Below, in pieces: positions 44,089 to 53,271 of a stretch of DNA of 64,000 nucleotides (within the stretch, counting starts at the first letter, position 1; the number at the start of each line of letters is the position of its first letter). The notes under the pieces were generated by a model that was given only the letters and a program-made list of their open reading frames with translations, did not search any database and had not been told where the DNA came from. Made by a program: the position numbers and the translations under genes. This stretch comes from Chlorobiota bacterium (GTDB taxonomy: Bacteria > Bacteroidota > Ignavibacteria > OLB7), in assembly GCA_028287785.1 (NCBI GenBank), contig JAQBOZ010000030.1:1-64000 (forward strand). The letters run 5' to 3'.

Positions 44089-47000
44089 TCAGTCGCGGAT
44101 CGTCATCGCGATGGCGTCGCTGTTGCCGCGGACATCCGGGTAGTACATCAGCATGCCGACCGATGGCATGATGGAGTAGTTGCCGGGGATCTGCGCCCGC
44201 ATCACATAGCTGAACTCGTAGGTCTGCGCCGCGAGGGAAGGGGCGAAGAACGCCACCTTCTCATCGCGCACGTCGCGATCGGCATACCACCAGCGCCAGA
44301 TGTACGGCATGTATCCCCGCTTGCCGCCGCCGTTGTAGCCACCGTACATCCCCTCGTCGATGATCGTGTAGCCGTCGGTGTTGGTCACCACCTCGCAGCC
44401 GGCGGGGAGCGGGTCCTCCAGCATGAAGTACTCGGACGCGGCATCGGGCGTGATCTTCACCTTCACGAAGATCTCATCGCCGCTCCTGACGCTGCCGGTA
44501 TACGGCTGCTTGGTGTAGACATACGCGCCGTTCCGCTGCTCGCGACGGAGCGTGTAATACTGCCGCTCCACCTTGAACCCCGCCGATGCCGATTTGATCG
44601 ACGCGCCGGTGACGTAGTAGTTCATCCTTGCCGACGCGTAGAGCTTGCCGCTTCCCGATTTCTCGATCGTGATATCGTTCGCGCCGCCGCGAAGCCCCTC
44701 CGGCCCAACGGTGATCTGCTGTTCCGGCGCGAAGATGTCCGCGCTGGTAATCCGCTTGCTGAAGACCTGACGGCCGTTCACCCGGACGGTGAGGGTATAG
44801 TCGGGGTCCAGCTCGTGCGAGTTGCGGACGTAGTCGATCAGTGAGTAGATCACCATCGCGGTCTGCCGGGTGTTCTCCCAGGCGGTTCCCTTCTTCTGCG
44901 AGAGGAGGAAATGAATTCCCTTCCGCACAAGATCGTCCTCGCCCCGGATTTCCAGCAGCGCCTTTACGGCGAACGCCGATGTCTCCACCTCGTCATCCTG
45001 CCAGTTGTAGTGCCAGCTCTTGCCGCTCCAGCGGGCTATCGACTCGCTCACCTTGGCGCTGGCGCGGAGGCGGTCCGCAAGCTGACCGGCCAGCCCGCTC
45101 TGGTTCTGATAGTGGGCCGCAAGCGCCAGCAGCGCCTGACCGTAGTTGTTGATATCGCTCAGCTTCGCCAGCTCGGCGATCCGGTCGGTATAGAGCCTGT
45201 CCGGGCTGCCGTTGCTGATAAAGCTCGCCACGTAGAGCATGTACGCCTCGGTGGTCGGCTCCAGCTTCTTATCGCTGGAACCGAGCCCGCCGCCGCTTCT
45301 GCGCGACTCGATCAGCCTGCGGAGCGCCGTCAGGCCGTTGTTGTAGCGATCGCCGGGGATATCGTATCCGCTCCCTTTCGCCACCGTCAGGCCGTACATC
45401 ACATAGGCTGTCATAAACGGGTTGGTCTCGTCGTTCTCCCACCAGCCCCATCCTCCATCCTCGTGCTGAAGCTCGCCAAGCCTTCCCAGCCCCTTCGCCA
45501 CCATCTTCGGGATCTCCAGCCGCTTCTCCTCGCTGAACGGCACCTTGATCTTCCCGAGCGCGTCCGCCACCACCACGGTGGGGAGGAAGCGGCTCATGGT
45601 CTGCTCGACGCAGCCGTACGGGTAGCCGATCAGCTCATCCAGCGCGCCGAGGATGGAGCTGGCGGCCGATGGCGCAAGCGCCAGCGTAAGCCCAGCGCTC
45701 TCGATGGCGCTGTTCGAGGGGATGGTCAGCGTCATGGTTCCGGCGGTCGTTCTGTCATCAAGATCCGCGATCGCGCTGGCGCCGGAGCGGACTCCCTGCG
45801 GGAGAATCGGCACCGAAAGCTCCATCGCGTCCGACTCCTCGTTGGTCAGGGCTTTCACCGTGAGCTTCGCCGTGCCGATCTTCGGGGCGCTGATCTTCCA
45901 GTCGATCCGCTTTTCGCCGTCGGCCGGGATGGTGACGGTCTTCTCGCGCTCCGCCAGGGTTACTCCCTCGGCCGCAAACTCCACGCGCACCTTCTTCTCG
46001 CTGCCGAGGTAGTTATGGATCGTGGTCGCGATCACCAGGGCATCTCCCTGCGTGATAAACCTGGGCGTCTCCATCCGCACCAGCAGATTTTTCCGGGCGA
46101 TGACGCTGGCCTTTGCCTGTCCCACTGCCGTGGCGCGCGTGACGCCGCGGGCGGTGATCCTCCAGGTTGTCAGGTTGTCCGGGAAGGTCACATCGATATG
46201 CGCCGTGCCGCTGCGATCGGTCCTGACCGATGGCGTCCAGTACATCAGGTCGCGGAAGTCCGTGCGGATCACCGGCTGCACCAGCACATCTCCCGGCGGC
46301 GGCGTTGGTGAGAATGCCATCTTCGGGGCGGCCATCGACTGCGCCGCATCCATTCCCACCGCGCCACCACGCGCCTCATCCTTGGCAAGGGAGCGGCGCG
46401 CGCTGGTGTAGAAGTTGAAGTTGAGCGAGGTGCTGGTTCCCACCTCATTGTTCCGCGATCCGTAGAAGAATTTCTGGATGTCCGGCGTCGCGTCGGGATG
46501 GATGGCGTAGACCGCCTCATCGACCATCGAGAGGGCGATATCCGCGTTCGCCACCGGCTCGCCGTTATCGTCCAGCGCCCGTATCGTCACGCTCCCCTTT
46601 TCTCCGGGTTTGTAGACATCGCGATCGGTCTTCACCTCCAGCTTCAGGATCTTCCCCTGGGGCACCACGGTGATCCGTTTGGTGACGGTGTGGAAGTTCT
46701 CGTTCACGATCGACGAGGCGGTCAGATAGACCGTCGGCGCAAATCGTGCCTCGATCGGCATCCTGATGATCGCCGATGTGGAGGAGAGGCGCTGCACCTG
46801 GTAGTTGTAGAGGGCTATCCCCTCGGTGGTGATCAGCGCGTCCACGTTTGCCACCGGCATGATCACCAGCGCGCTCATCGTCTCGCCCGGCTTGTAGATC
46901 TCCTTGTCGGGGATGATCTGCACATCGTTGTTGCTCTCGCCGTACCAGTAGGAGTACGAGCCATCGGCCACGTAGACCGATGTCGATGTGGAGATCGCCG

Positions 47001-48777
47001 TGCCGCGGGAGTCGCGCGCGGTGACGGTCGCGGTGTAGTAGCCGGCCTGCTTCAGGCTGAATGCGACCGTGCCGACGCCGTTCTTATCGGTGGAGCCGGA
47101 GCCGGTCCATGCCGTCTCATTGTGATTGCGGGAGTTCCGCTCCCACCAGTAGCGCTCCACGCTCACATCGAACCGCGCGGAAACCGGCCTGTCGCCGTCG
47201 AACGCGAGCGTCGTCACATCCAGCCGCACGTCATCCCCCGGCTTGTAGACATACTTGCCGGTGCGCGCGGTCACGTAGAATTCTCCCCGCGTCACCTTCA
47301 CCGCGGTCATCCCGCCGATCGACCGGCGGCTGGCGTCCACCACATTCGCCTGAACGCGATAGACATAATCCTGATCATCGTTCTTGTCCTTCGCCTTTTC
47401 CGTCCGGTAGGTGACGGTAAAGGTGCCGTCGGCATTCAGCTTTCCATCGCCGTTGGCGACCTGCTCCATGCCGTAGTTGGCGATCCGCAGCTCATCCTCC
47501 ATTCCCTCGTAGAGGTAGGCCCAGTCGGAGCCGGCCCACCACGGCCGCCAGTAGCGGGCGCGGAGGATTGTGTAGTGGACATCTCCCTCGGAGACCGGCG
47601 AGCCGAAATAGTAGTCGGCCTTGATCTTCGCGGTGATCTCATCGCCCAGGGTGTACTGCTGGCGATCGGTGGTGACCGTCACTTCGTACTCCGGCTTCTT
47701 GTACTCCTCCACGGTGAAGGTGAAGGGATGCTCCGATGTGCCCCGCGTGACGTTGATGGTATAATCGCCCAGCGGCGGCTCATCCCCCAGCGTCAGCTCG
47801 CCGTTGAATGTCCCCATGTCGGAGAGCGGGAGATGATCCTTCCTGATGGATGCCCCCCTGGCGTCGGTCACATTGATCTCCACCGAATCGTTCGTCACCG
47901 TCTCGAACGTCCCGTCATCGGTCACGCGCCTGACGATGCCGCGGTAGTAGACCTTCTGCGCCGGACGATAGACCGGTCGGTCGGTGTGGAGATAGATCTG
48001 GGTGTTCTCCCCGTTGCCGTAGGCGCCGTAATAGTAGGAGTCGGAGATCACGAAGTTCCCATCCTTTGCCCCAAGCGCCACAAGCTGGTTGCCGTATCCC
48101 CACGATTCATCATCCGGGGCGTCCGCATGGGCCATCAGCCCCGCAATTGCTGCCTTTGCAACGCCGTCGCTTCCGGTTTTTGACGCCGTGGAGTTCTTCG
48201 TTCCGCGGGCGAATGTGACCGGCATGTCCGCAACGCGCTCGCCGTTCTTCCGGTTCACCACGAACGCAAGGGCCTCCCCCCTGGTCTGCTTGACGATCAT
48301 CCCAAGCTCGGTGATCACCACCGGCGCGGTGGCCGTCCGCCCGTCGATGGTGGCGGCGATCAGGTAGACCCCTTTCTCCTTGACCGGAACGGGAATCGAC
48401 TGATACTGCCAGTAGCGATCGCGGCCGGTCAGCTTCAGATCCCACGATGTGATTTTGGTGAACTTCTTCGCATCCCTTGTATCAAGCGCGTATGCCTTGC
48501 CGCTGTTCTCGTCATCGCCGGAGGTGCCGGGGGAATGGGGATTTTTCTGGGAGAGGAAGAACGCGACCGGATCGATGATGCGGTAGGCGGTAAGGTCCAC
48601 GCGCGTTCCGTAATCGACCTGGCCGCTGAACTCCACGGCGATATTGTTCTCGCCGGGGGAGTAGATGCGGTTCGATGAAAGATAGAAGTCCACTGGTTTG
48701 CGGTCCCCCTCGAATGCCAGCGCTCCGAGGGCGGAAAGCAGGATGAGGATTTTTATGGAGATCGATTTGAAGTACAT
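44089..48777 (-). CDS. Alpha-2-macroglobulin family protein, paralogue 2
   Basis: This 1562-residue secreted protein is clearly homologous along its length to the neighbouring paralogue. Both share the DRPVYRPAQ segment and the EEYKKPEYEV linker. It has the thioester CVEQ (C1056) in GYPYGCVEQTMSRFLP, the GGWGWW motif and the EPTTEAYMLYVASF helices. The signal peptide is ILILLSALGALAFEG. The start at 48777 is chosen because it places the signal first; longer in-frame starts run into intergenic DNA. It lacks the roughly 80-residue extra segment near the N-terminus of paralogue 1. No PBP1C (pbpC) gene, the usual E. coli partner, is nearby. Confidence 0.93.
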   Translation of the reverse strand: MYFKSISIKILILLSALGALAFEGDRKPVDFYLSSNRIYSPGENNIAVEFSGQVDYGTRVDLTAYRIIDPVAFFLSQKNPHSPGTSGDDENSGKAYALDTRDAKKFTKITSWDLKLTGRDRYWQYQSIPVPVKEKGVYLIAATIDGRTATAPVVITELGMIVKQTRGEALAFVVNRKNGERVADMPVTFARGTKNSTASKTGSDGVAKAAIAGLMAHADAPDDESWGYGNQLVALGAKDGNFVISDSYYYGAYGNGENTQIYLHTDRPVYRPAQKVYYRGIVRRVTDDGTFETVTNDSVEINVTDARGASIRKDHLPLSDMGTFNGELTLGDEPPLGDYTINVTRGTSEHPFTFTVEEYKKPEYEVTVTTDRQQYTLGDEITAKIKADYYFGSPVSEGDVHYTILRARYWRPWWAGSDWAYLYEGMEDELRIANYGMEQVANGDGKLNADGTFTVTYRTEKAKDKNDDQDYVYRVQANVVDASRRSIGGMTAVKVTRGEFYVTARTGKYVYKPGDDVRLDVTTLAFDGDRPVSARFDVSVERYWWERNSRNHNETAWTGSGSTDKNGVGTVAFSLKQAGYYTATVTARDSRGTAISTSTSVYVADGSYSYWYGESNNDVQIIPDKEIYKPGETMSALVIMPVANVDALITTEGIALYNYQVQRLSSTSAIIRMPIEARFAPTVYLTASSIVNENFHTVTKRITVVPQGKILKLEVKTDRDVYKPGEKGSVTIRALDDNGEPVANADIALSMVDEAVYAIHPDATPDIQKFFYGSRNNEVGTSTSLNFNFYTSARRSLAKDEARGGAVGMDAAQSMAAPKMAFSPTPPPGDVLVQPVIRTDFRDLMYWTPSVRTDRSGTAHIDVTFPDNLTTWRITARGVTRATAVGQAKASVIARKNLLVRMETPRFITQGDALVIATTIHNYLGSEKKVRVEFAAEGVTLAEREKTVTIPADGEKRIDWKISAPKIGTAKLTVKALTNEESDAMELSVPILPQGVRSGASAIADLDDRTTAGTMTLTIPSNSAIESAGLTLALAPSAASSILGALDELIGYPYGCVEQTMSRFLPTVVVADALGKIKVPFSEEKRLEIPKMVAKGLGRLGELQHEDGGWGWWENDETNPFMTAYVMYGLTVAKGSGYDIPGDRYNNGLTALRRLIESRRSGGGLGSSDKKLEPTTEAYMLYVASFISNGSPDRLYTDRIAELAKLSDINNYGQALLALAAHYQNQSGLAGQLADRLRASAKVSESIARWSGKSWHYNWQDDEVETSAFAVKALLEIRGEDDLVRKGIHFLLSQKKGTAWENTRQTAMVIYSLIDYVRNSHELDPDYTLTVRVNGRQVFSKRITSADIFAPEQQITVGPEGLRGGANDITIEKSGSGKLYASARMNYYVTGASIKSASAGFKVERQYYTLRREQRNGAYVYTKQPYTGSVRSGDEIFVKVKITPDAASEYFMLEDPLPAGCEVVTNTDGYTIIDEGMYGGYNGGGKRGYMPYIWRWWYADRDVRDEKVAFFAPSLAAQTYEFSYVMRAQIPGNYSIMPSVGMLMYYPDVRGNSDAIAMTIRD

Positions 48778-48933
48778 GACGTTTTCGGTTATCGAGCAAT
48801 GACTATCGCGGTATGCGATCGGATCAACGTACGGCACTCCGACCGCTTCCCCAACATGACGTTGCATCGCGGGGGCGTAACAGTTACAGGATGTTGATAT
48901 CGATGGCGGGAACATGGGGCGGCGATGGGATAT

Positions 48934-49239
48934 CGGTAGTGACTCAATTTGAGATGCTGTAGATGATGCCCGGAGTCATATACGGCATCCGTCTTCCCAG
49001 CCCCATCGGGGCGTACCGGTTGCAGCATCACCACGCATCCCATGATTCCAGGCTCCATCGGAGCGTACCATCCTCGCATGCCGGCGGAATGGTACGCTCC
49101 GATGGAGCTTGAGCGGGCAACGGAGGTATCGTTGCTGCAACCGGCGCGCTCCTGACGGAGCTTGAAGAGCGATCAGAGGATCGTCGATGGATCATTGCGC
49201 TGTCAACTGGAGATCTGGATTTAAACTGAGTCACTACCG
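48934..49239 (+). repeat. MITE-like element, copy 5 (best termini)
   Basis: The ends are CGGTAGTGACTCAATTTGAG and TTAAACTGAGTCACTACCG, the most complete terminal inverted repeats of the family. Internally, AGCCCCATCGGGGCG and AGGCTCCATCGGAGCG are followed by GGTACGCTCCGATGGAGC and GCGCTCCTGACGGAGC, so the whole element is a nested palindrome. No clear target-site duplication flanks it. It lies between the alpha-2-macroglobulin promoter region and the cupin gene. Confidence 0.85.
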
Positions 49240-49372
49240 GGATCTTCCCCGATTTGTCCCGGCGCGCGCGATTCTCTACATTCAGCCGCTTGGAACATAT
49301 CAACTCTCGTCATGGAGTGGGCCGCTGACCTGTCGAAGGTGGCCCTTCCAGGGCATATTGTTACGCACTCGT

Positions 49373-49720
49373 ATGATCATCAACGATTATCACACATTCC
49401 TCGACGCGGCGGGCGCCGCCGGGGGGGAAAAGCTGGTCAAGATCAACCAGTTCGAGTCGGACCGGATGTTCGTCGATTACTATTTTCTCCGCCCCGGAGA
49501 GGAGCAGAAGCCGCATGCCCATGCCGACAGCGACAAGATCTACTTTGTCCTGGAGGGAAACGGGACGTTTCTCATCGGCGACGGGGAGCATCTCCTCGCG
49601 GCCGGCGAGGGAGCCGTGGCCGCCGCGGGAAAGCCGCACGGCGTCAGGAACCATACCGACAGGATGCTGGTTCTGCTGGTGGCGATGGCCCCGCATCCCC
49701 GCATGAAGCCGAAGCCCTGA
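49373..49720 (+). CDS. Cupin-domain protein
   Basis: This 115-residue single-domain cupin shows the two conserved motifs as KPHAHADSDKIYFVLEGNG and AAGKPHGVRNH, with His and Glu residues positioned to bind a metal. The start at 49373 gives a compact domain; the upstream extension runs through the repeat and is rejected. Cupins of this size are often metal-dependent enzymes or sugar-binding regulators. Nothing here fixes the substrate. It lies 80 bases before bcp. Confidence 0.88.
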   Translation: MIINDYHTFLDAAGAAGGEKLVKINQFESDRMFVDYYFLRPGEEQKPHAHADSDKIYFVLEGNGTFLIGDGEHLLAAGEGAVAAAGKPHGVRNHTDRMLVLLVAMAPHPRMKPKP

Positions 49721-49800
49721 AGGCGTTCCGATAGAGGAACGGCATGGCCTTCAGGCCGGGGATGTTCAATCCAATTCAAACTTCAATACAACCGAACAAC

Positions 49801-50253
49801 ATGCTTCAACAAGGTGATAAGGCCCCGAACTTCACCGCCGTGACCACGGCCGGTGATACCATCTCCCTCAGCGATTATCTCGGTCGCAACAATGTGGTGC
49901 TCTACTTCTATCCGGAGGACGATACCCCCGGCTGCACCGTCGAGGCGTGCGAGTTCCGGGACGCCAAGCACGACTACGACGCGGCCGATGCCGTCATCCT
50001 CGGCGTCAGCACGGATGACCGGGACGCGCACCAGGCGTTTACGGCCAAGTACTCGCTGAACTTCCCGCTGCTGGTGGATGCCGACAGGACGATCTGCGAT
50101 CTGTACGGCGTCCCCGTCCGCGGTCGCCATCCGGCGCGCGTCACGTTCCTGATCGATACCGACGGCGTCATCAGAAAGGTCTGGGAGCAGGTCGATGTCC
50201 GCAGCCACGCCGTCGATGTGATCTCCGAGATCAAGGCGATGGCGAACTCGTAG
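49801..50253 (+). CDS. bcp: Thioredoxin-dependent peroxiredoxin (Bcp/PrxQ)
   Basis: This 150-residue atypical two-Cys peroxiredoxin reduces hydroperoxides in the cytoplasm. The peroxidatic C45 and resolving C50 are spaced as in PrxQ (TPGCTVEACEFRD), after YFYPEDD. The ATG at 49801 matches the family start. A strong hairpin follows the stop. Confidence 0.96.
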   Translation: MLQQGDKAPNFTAVTTAGDTISLSDYLGRNNVVLYFYPEDDTPGCTVEACEFRDAKHDYDAADAVILGVSTDDRDAHQAFTAKYSLNFPLLVDADRTICDLYGVPVRGRHPARVTFLIDTDGVIRKVWEQVDVRSHAVDVISEIKAMANS

Positions 50254-50262
50254 CGATTTTCC

Positions 50263-50298
50263 GGCGCCGTGTCCCTCTTCGGCGGGGGACACGGCGCC
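50263..50298 (+). terminator. Rho-independent-type terminator after bcp
   Basis: Perfect 13-base arms, GGCGCCGTGTCCC and GGGACACGGCGCC, begin ten bases after the bcp stop and are followed by TTCGTTCTC. Confidence 0.75.
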
Positions 50299-50371
50299 TT
50301 CGTTCTCATCGTGCCGTCCGCGGCGCCCCTTCCAGGGCATGACAGTACCGGCTCTCAAATCCCCGCTCATC

Positions 50372-52165
50372 ATGAAACGAAACCTCCTTCTCTCCATCGC
50401 CATCATCCTTGGCGGCATCCCGTCGCTTCGGGCGCAGACCGCCTCCGGTGGCGTCTTCAACGTGGACAGCCTGCGCGCCGCGGTGCGCTATCTGGCAAGC
50501 GATGCCCTGACGGGTCGCCGCACCGGGACGCCGGGGAATGAGGAGGCGGCGCGATATCTCGCCGGGAAGTTCAGCGCGGCCGGGCTGACGGCGGTTCCGG
50601 GAGTTTCCGGCGGGGGATATCTCCATCGCTTCAGCTATCTGGCCGGCGTCACGATCGGCTCCCGCAACGCGCTGGAGGTGAAGGGGCCGAGTGGGAAGAT
50701 GGTTTCCGCGAAACAGGGATCGGATTTCTCTCCCGCTGGCTTCTCGGGCTCCGGGAGCGCCGATGGCCCGGTGGCGTTCGCCGGCTACGGCATCACCGCG
50801 AAGGAGTTGAGCTACGACGATTATGCGGGCATCGATGCGAAGGGAAAGATCGTGGTGATCATGCGCCGCTCCCCCGATGGTGATAACCCGCATGGAAGTT
50901 TTGCCCGCTACGAGGGGCTGACCGCGAAGGTGAGCAACGCGCGCGAGCATGGCGCTGCCGCCATCATCTTCATCAACCAGCCCGATGATTCCTCGGCCCT
51001 TCCGTCGGCCCGCTTCGATCGCAATTTCACCCACGCCGATATCCCGGCGGTCATCGCCCGCGCCTCCCTCTTCGATGGTCTTCGCAATGCCGGAGGGGAG
51101 GGCCCCGCCGCGTTGCAGGCGCGGATCGATCGCGACAGGAAGCCAGCGTCGTTCGTCTCACAGGGCTTCACGGCGCGCCTCCGGGCCGATGTCTCCCTGC
51201 AGCGTCGGGATGTCCCCAACGTCATCGGGATGCTGCCGGGGCACGATCCGATGCTCAGGGATCAGATCATCGTGATCGGCGGGCACTTCGATCATCTGGG
51301 CTGGGGAGGGGAGGGCTCGCTGTACGGTGGAAAGGAGCCGAGCATCCATCACGGCGCCGATGACAATGCGTCCGGTGCCGCCGGCGTTGTCGCGCTGGCC
51401 GACCGGTTCGCGCGGATGGGGGATAACCGGCGGACGCTGATCTTCGTGGCGTTCAACGGCGAGGAGGAGGGGCTGCTTGGCTCCGCCGCGCTGATGGAGA
51501 AGCCGCCGTTCGATGCCGCCAGGGTTGTGGCGATGGTCAACATGGATATGATCGGCCGGCTCGATACCAGCCTGATCGTGCAGGGGACCGGGACATCGCC
51601 GCTCTGGAAGGAGCTTCTGCAGAACACGAACGCCGGGCGCTTCCCGCTCAAGATGGTGGAGGATGGATTTGGCCCCAGCGATCACTCCAGCTTCTACAGC
51701 AAGGGGATTCCGGTGCTCTTCTTCTTCACCGGCCTCCACTCCGACTACCACAGGCCCAGCGATACGTGGGAGAAGATCAACTACCCCGGCGAGATGCGGG
51801 TGCTCGATTACGTGGCCGATGTGGTCCGCGCGATCGATCGGCATCGCGAGCCGCCGGTCTTCACCAAGACGCAGAACTCCGCCGAGCGCGGAAACATGGG
51901 CTTCAAGGTCTACGTCGGGACGATTCCCGATTACGCATTCGACGGCAAGGGGCTGCGGCTGACCGGCGTTGCCGAGGGGGGACCGGCGCAGAAGGGGGGA
52001 CTGAAGGGGGGCGATATCATCATCGGGATGGGGGGGAAGCAGGTCAACAACATCTACGATTATACCTACGCGCTCGGCGAGTTCAAGCCGAAGCAGATCG
52101 TGGAGGTGGAATATCTCCGTGACGGGGCCAGGATGACCACGAAGGTGGAACTTGGGAGCCGCTGA
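50372..52165 (+). CDS. Secreted M28-family zinc peptidase with PA and PDZ domains
   Basis: This 597-residue exported aminopeptidase-like protein has the signal LLLSIAIILGGIPSLRA. A PA-domain insert (GAAAIIFINQPDD region) precedes the peptidase core. The metal ligands are visible: H305 in GGHFDHLGW, D331 in ADDNASG, E364-E366 in FNGEEEGLLGS, the Asp of VNMDMIGRL, and the final His in SDYHRPSDTWE. A C-terminal PDZ domain (about 510-590) contains GGPAQKGGLKGGDII. It likely digests peptides in the periplasm or outside the cell. It follows the bcp terminator and precedes two lipoprotein genes. Confidence 0.93.
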   Translation: MKRNLLLSIAIILGGIPSLRAQTASGGVFNVDSLRAAVRYLASDALTGRRTGTPGNEEAARYLAGKFSAAGLTAVPGVSGGGYLHRFSYLAGVTIGSRNALEVKGPSGKMVSAKQGSDFSPAGFSGSGSADGPVAFAGYGITAKELSYDDYAGIDAKGKIVVIMRRSPDGDNPHGSFARYEGLTAKVSNAREHGAAAIIFINQPDDSSALPSARFDRNFTHADIPAVIARASLFDGLRNAGGEGPAALQARIDRDRKPASFVSQGFTARLRADVSLQRRDVPNVIGMLPGHDPMLRDQIIVIGGHFDHLGWGGEGSLYGGKEPSIHHGADDNASGAAGVVALADRFARMGDNRRTLIFVAFNGEEEGLLGSAALMEKPPFDAARVVAMVNMDMIGRLDTSLIVQGTGTSPLWKELLQNTNAGRFPLKMVEDGFGPSDHSSFYSKGIPVLFFFTGLHSDYHRPSDTWEKINYPGEMRVLDYVADVVRAIDRHREPPVFTKTQNSAERGNMGFKVYVGTIPDYAFDGKGLRLTGVAEGGPAQKGGLKGGDIIIGMGGKQVNNIYDYTYALGEFKPKQIVEVEYLRDGARMTTKVELGSR

Positions 52166-52221
52166 ACGTTCCGGCAACCGGGGCACGCGCGCGACAACCG
52201 CAACAAGCCGAGGATAGAACA

Positions 52222-53175
52222 ATGGCACGACACAACTTCGCGATGGCGTCTCTTCTCTGGGCGCTTCTCCTGACATCGGTCGGCTGCTCCAACGCCGGAA
52301 GCCAGAGCAATGGCACCGTCCCGCAGCGGCCGAATGCGCCTGACGCGCGCTTTGCCGCCTACTGGAATCAGGGGAAGGGGGAGATCACCCGGTATGCTCT
52401 GGAGCAGGCGCGGTACGGCGAGATCAGGAGCGGCGATGCCGTCCTGATTTTCGTCACCGAGGACTTCCGCGGCGACAAGCAGGTGAAGCTGGAATCCGAC
52501 CCGGCCGGCAAGGATGTCATCCCCGTTCTGAAGCTCAACCTGACCAAGAAATTCACGACCGGAATCTACCCCTATTCGATGATGACATCGGTCTTCACCC
52601 CCGTCGCGCTTGCGCCGGACACCCGCGCCATCAAGATCACCACGTCATCGCAGGAATGGTGCGGCCATACGTGGACGCAGTTCAATCTGCGGGGCGGGAA
52701 GTACGATGTGCAGGAGCATTCCTATTTCGAGAACGAGGCGGATCTGGCCTTCCCGATGGATGCCGCGATGCCGGAGGATGAGGTCTGGGCGCGGATCAGA
52801 ATCGCCCCCGGCACCCTTCCCATCGGCGATATCTCCGTCATTCCGGGGACGATGACCGCGCGTCTGCGCCATATCCAGCCGGCCGTGGAGCCGGCCACGG
52901 CGGTGATGACCGTGCTTCCCGCCGATTCCACCGGCGCAAAACTGGCCCGCTACAGCCTGACGTACGCGAACTCCGGCCGCTCCCTCGCCATCGATTTCGA
53001 GACGGAGTTTCCGCACAGGATCATGGGGTGGAGCGAAACCTACAAGGATGGATTCGGCCCGAAAGCGGTGATGCTCACCACGCGCGCGGTCCGCACCAAC
53101 TCGCTGATGATCGACTACTGGACGAAAAATTCCACCGCCGATGACAGCCTGCGGATGGAGCTGGGGCTGCGATAA
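52222..53175 (+). CDS. Conserved hypothetical lipoprotein
   Basis: This 317-residue protein has a lipobox ending at C22 (LLTSVGC) followed by a low-complexity linker. The mature domain begins AYWNQGKGEITRYALEQARYGE, a pattern I recall from Bacteroidota lipoproteins sometimes mislabelled as Maf-like septum inhibitors. There are no Maf motifs. It is strand-rich, with DAVLIFVTEDFRGDKQVKL and ATAVMTVLPADSTG. It lies 56 bases after the M28 peptidase gene and is probably in the same unit. Function is unknown. Confidence 0.8.
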   Translation: MARHNFAMASLLWALLLTSVGCSNAGSQSNGTVPQRPNAPDARFAAYWNQGKGEITRYALEQARYGEIRSGDAVLIFVTEDFRGDKQVKLESDPAGKDVIPVLKLNLTKKFTTGIYPYSMMTSVFTPVALAPDTRAIKITTSSQEWCGHTWTQFNLRGGKYDVQEHSYFENEADLAFPMDAAMPEDEVWARIRIAPGTLPIGDISVIPGTMTARLRHIQPAVEPATAVMTVLPADSTGAKLARYSLTYANSGRSLAIDFETEFPHRIMGWSETYKDGFGPKAVMLTTRAVRTNSLMIDYWTKNSTADDSLRMELGLR

Positions 53176-53271
53176 GGCATCGGCAACCGCTCCGGGACGG
53201 GCGGGCGGTTCCTGGATCGAAAATTGTTATCTCCATCTCTCGGCGTTCATTTATCAGTTATCGGGGATCCG

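Noticed and set aside
44089-48915. Longer N-terminus for alpha-2-macroglobulin paralogue 2
   Set aside because: The extra 46 residues would precede an ideal signal peptide and are encoded by intergenic DNA next to the MITE-like element.
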